Positions 61,915 to 64,000 of a stretch of DNA of 64,000 nt are shown here, in pieces. The DNA comes from an uncultured Treponema sp. (GTDB lineage: Bacteria; Spirochaetota; Spirochaetia; Treponematales; Treponemataceae): contig CASGDA010000003.1 of the NCBI GenBank assembly GCA_949300145.1, positions 62,001-126,000 on the forward strand. Reading direction: 5' to 3'. Both the position numbers and the translations under genes were made by a program. Below the pieces are notes generated by a model. The model did not search any database, was not told where the DNA came from, and saw only the letters and a list, made by a program, of their open reading frames with translations. The stretch's first letter is position 1, and the number at the start of each line of letters is the position of its first letter.

Positions 61915-64000
61915 ATGGACTCAAAGGTTTACCGTTTGTTTGTGGAACGCAGGAACGGATTTGAAAATGAAGCCGGACGTGTTTTTTCCGAGCTGACTGG
62001 TTTTCTTGGTATAAAGAACCTTGAGAAAGTGCGGTATTTGAACCGTTATGATGCGGAAGGATTGGATGAAGGGCTTTTCCGCCGGGCCTCTGTCCAGGTT
62101 TTTTCCGACCCGCATACTGATATTGTTTATTTTGAAAATATTGAACTCCAGCCTGACGAAAGGGTTCTGTCCGTGGAGTATCTTCCGGGGCAGTATGACC
62201 AGCGCGCGGATTCCGCCGCACAGTGCATTGTCCTTCTGGGCGGTTCCGAGAATGCGGTTATCCGTACCGCCAGAGTGTATGTATTTAAAGGCGCCCTTTC
62301 AGATTCGGATATGGATAAAATCCGCTCTTATTTAATAAATCCGGTTGATTCACGTCTTGCGGCGGAGGAAAAGCCTCTTTCTCTGACGGTGAATCCGCAG
62401 GATCCTCCTGATATCCCCGTTCTGGATGGTTTTACGGACTATAATGAAAGACAGCTTGAAGCCTTTCTGAAAGAAAAATCCCTTGCAATGGACAGTGCGG
62501 ATATAAAATTCCTCCGGGACTATTTCAGGAAAGAGGGCAGGAATCCCACGGAAACCGAGCTGAGGGTTCTGGATACCTATTGGTCGGATCACTGCCGGCA
62601 CACTACTTTCAGTACTTTTCTGAAAAATATCACGGTTCAGGACGGTCCGTACAAGGAAACTTTTGAGGAAGCCCTCCGCCTCTATTCGGGTATCCGCGCG
62701 GAAGTTTATTCCGGCAGGGAAAAACCGGTCACTCTTATGGACATGGCTGTTATCGGTGCCAGAATCCTTAAAAAACGCGGGTTTTTGAGCGACATCGAGG
62801 AATCCGCGGAAATCAATGCATGTTCCATCTTCATCAATGTTTCCATTCTGGATGATGAAGGCCGTAAAACCGGCGAGGAACCCTGGCTCCTTATGTTTAA
62901 GAATGAAACCCATAACCATCCAACGGAAATAGAGCCGTTCGGCGGTGCCGCCACATGTATCGGCGGTGCAATCCGGGACCCGCTGTCCGGAAGGGCATGG
63001 GTTTATCAGGCAATGCGCGTGACCGGCGCCGGAGATCCTGCAGCTCCGGTTGAGGCGACTGTGGCTGGAAAGCTTCCTCAGATAAAACTCACACGGGAAG
63101 CCGCCGCCGGTTTCAGTTCATACGGGAATCAGATAGGCTTGACGACAGGTCAGGTGGTTGAATATTACCATCCCGGATTTACCGCCAAAAGGATGGAGCT
63201 GGGGGCTGTCATAGCGGCGGCCCCTGTTTCCGCTGTGAAACGTGAAGAGCCTGAACCGGGTGATGTGGTCATCCTGGTAGGCGGCGGAACCGGCCGGGAC
63301 GGAATAGGCGGCGCCACAGGGTCTTCAAAAGCTCACACGGAAAAATCGGTGACAACCGCCGGTGCGGAGGTCCAGAAAGGAAACGCCGTTGAGGAGCGGA
63401 AACTGCAGCGCCTTTTCCGCAACAGAACCGCGGCGGGGATGATCCGCAGGTGCAATGATTTCGGCGCCGGCGGTGTCGCCGTTGCGGTCGGGGAGCTTAC
63501 TCCCGGACTGGATATAGATCTGGATGCCGTCCCGAAAAAATATGCGGGGCTTAACGGAACGGAACTCGCCGTTTCGGAGTCACAGGAAAGGATGGCTGTT
63601 GTTGTCCGCGCATCGGATTGCGATGCTTTTTTGGCGGCTGTGGCGGAGGAGAACCTTGGAGGCGCTGTTATCGCCCGGGTGACGGATACAAACAGGCTTG
63701 TCATGAGGTGGCGCGGAAAAACCATCGTGGATCTTGACAGGGCGTTTTTGGATACCGCCGGAGCGGACAGGGAAGCTGAAGCTGTCATCGGGCAGCCGGC
63801 CGGTTCCTGGAAGTATACCGGCTGTCCTTCTTCCTCTGACGGAATGAAAGAGGATGGCGGGGAAAGCCTGAAAGACAGGTGGCTTTCTGTTTTGGGGGAT
63901 TTTTCGGTTGCGGGGCAGAGAGGACTTTCGGAATGCTTTGACGGTTCAATAGGCTCCGCCTCCGTTTTGTTTCCTATGGGCGGAAAATGGCAGTCTACTC
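61915..64000 (+). CDS. purL: Phosphoribosylformylglycinamidine synthase, 3' part beyond the window
   Basis: Starts at ATG 61915 after GGGAGG (an in-frame ATG at 61903 is possible) and stays open to the window end, about 695 codons. It begins MDSKVYRLFVERRNGFENEA and is the large single-chain form (about 1250 residues expected, with a C-terminal glutaminase not visible here). Visible motifs: YWSDHCRHTTFS near 220, FKNETHNHPTEIEPFGGAATCIGGAIRD and GGTGRDGIGGATGSS, the ATP and FGAR-binding parts. It makes FGAM in de novo purine synthesis, using glutamine. It is divergent from the chrA pair. Confidence 0.95.
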   Translation, partial: MDSKVYRLFVERRNGFENEAGRVFSELTGFLGIKNLEKVRYLNRYDAEGLDEGLFRRASVQVFSDPHTDIVYFENIELQPDERVLSVEYLPGQYDQRADSAAQCIVLLGGSENAVIRTARVYVFKGALSDSDMDKIRSYLINPVDSRLAAEEKPLSLTVNPQDPPDIPVLDGFTDYNERQLEAFLKEKSLAMDSADIKFLRDYFRKEGRNPTETELRVLDTYWSDHCRHTTFSTFLKNITVQDGPYKETFEEALRLYSGIRAEVYSGREKPVTLMDMAVIGARILKKRGFLSDIEESAEINACSIFINVSILDDEGRKTGEEPWLLMFKNETHNHPTEIEPFGGAATCIGGAIRDPLSGRAWVYQAMRVTGAGDPAAPVEATVAGKLPQIKLTREAAAGFSSYGNQIGLTTGQVVEYYHPGFTAKRMELGAVIAAAPVSAVKREEPEPGDVVILVGGGTGRDGIGGATGSSKAHTEKSVTTAGAEVQKGNAVEERKLQRLFRNRTAAGMIRRCNDFGAGGVAVAVGELTPGLDIDLDAVPKKYAGLNGTELAVSESQERMAVVVRASDCDAFLAAVAEENLGGAVIARVTDTNRLVMRWRGKTIVDLDRAFLDTAGADREAEAVIGQPAGSWKYTGCPSSSDGMKEDGGESLKDRWLSVLGDFSVAGQRGLSECFDGSIGSASVLFPMGGKWQST

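Noticed and set aside
1-64000. CRISPR arrays, insertion sequences, prophage genes
   Set aside because: No regularly spaced repeats, transposase motifs or phage structural genes were seen on either strand.

Overview
The window reads as chromosome of a Treponema-like spirochaete. Supporting signs are a long SpiroCoCo-type coiled-coil protein, a DUF4954 beta-helix protein, several putative lipoproteins with loose spirochaetal lipoboxes, and a CarD-family regulator with an acidic tail. Base composition looks near 50% GC by eye. Several metabolic genes (IMP dehydrogenase, type III glutamine synthetase, short glutamine synthetase with an ANTAR regulator, CarB fused to DapF) look most like those of gut Clostridia, which suggests a host-associated anaerobe. 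I saw no insertion sequence, prophage or CRISPR array. Coding density is very high.

Layout. 1-15.7 kb holds a partial metallo-beta-lactamase-fold hydrolase, a putative lipoprotein, thrS, an unknown protein, a peptide-binding protein, an HtrA protease, uvrB, leuS, a GGDEF protein and a 5'-nucleotidase. 15.7-30.6 kb is a purine, pyrimidine and nitrogen block: aldehyde dehydrogenase, guaB, carA, a carB-dapF fusion, an ANTAR regulator, short glnA, glnN (type III) and an amtB-glnB fusion. 30.6-35.3 kb covers metal handling (znuABC, a CDF transporter) plus a protein with uracil-DNA-glycosylase-like motifs. 35.3-47.2 kb has pgsA, carD, ispF, SpiroCoCo, a HAD phosphatase, an NlpC/P60-like protein and a giant acyl-CoA dehydratase activase fusion. 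47.3-64 kb has murJ, pepP, a TPR protein, a LamG/FN3 protein, uvrC, alr, DUF4954, deoD, tRNA-Leu(CAG), two half-size chromate transporters and a purL that runs off the end.

The most interesting system is the nitrogen cluster. A short glutamine synthetase and an ANTAR RNA-binding response regulator form one operon. Divergent from it is a type III glutamine synthetase with a structured leader of about 210 nt, followed by an ammonium channel fused to a PII sensor. The leader has two terminator-like hairpins, and two of its hairpin loops have A at position 1 and G at position 4, as in ANTAR target RNAs. This suggests a self-contained circuit of ammonium sensing, uptake, assimilation and antitermination. 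Glutamine-using carAB lies next to it.

A second theme is promoter placement. At least a dozen genes on both strands have a good -10 hexamer (often with a -35 at 17-18 bp) only 5-9 nt before the start codon and no Shine-Dalgarno sequence, so leaderless transcripts look common. Genes inside operons and a few with longer leaders (leuS, guaB, glnA, glnN) keep clear Shine-Dalgarno sites.
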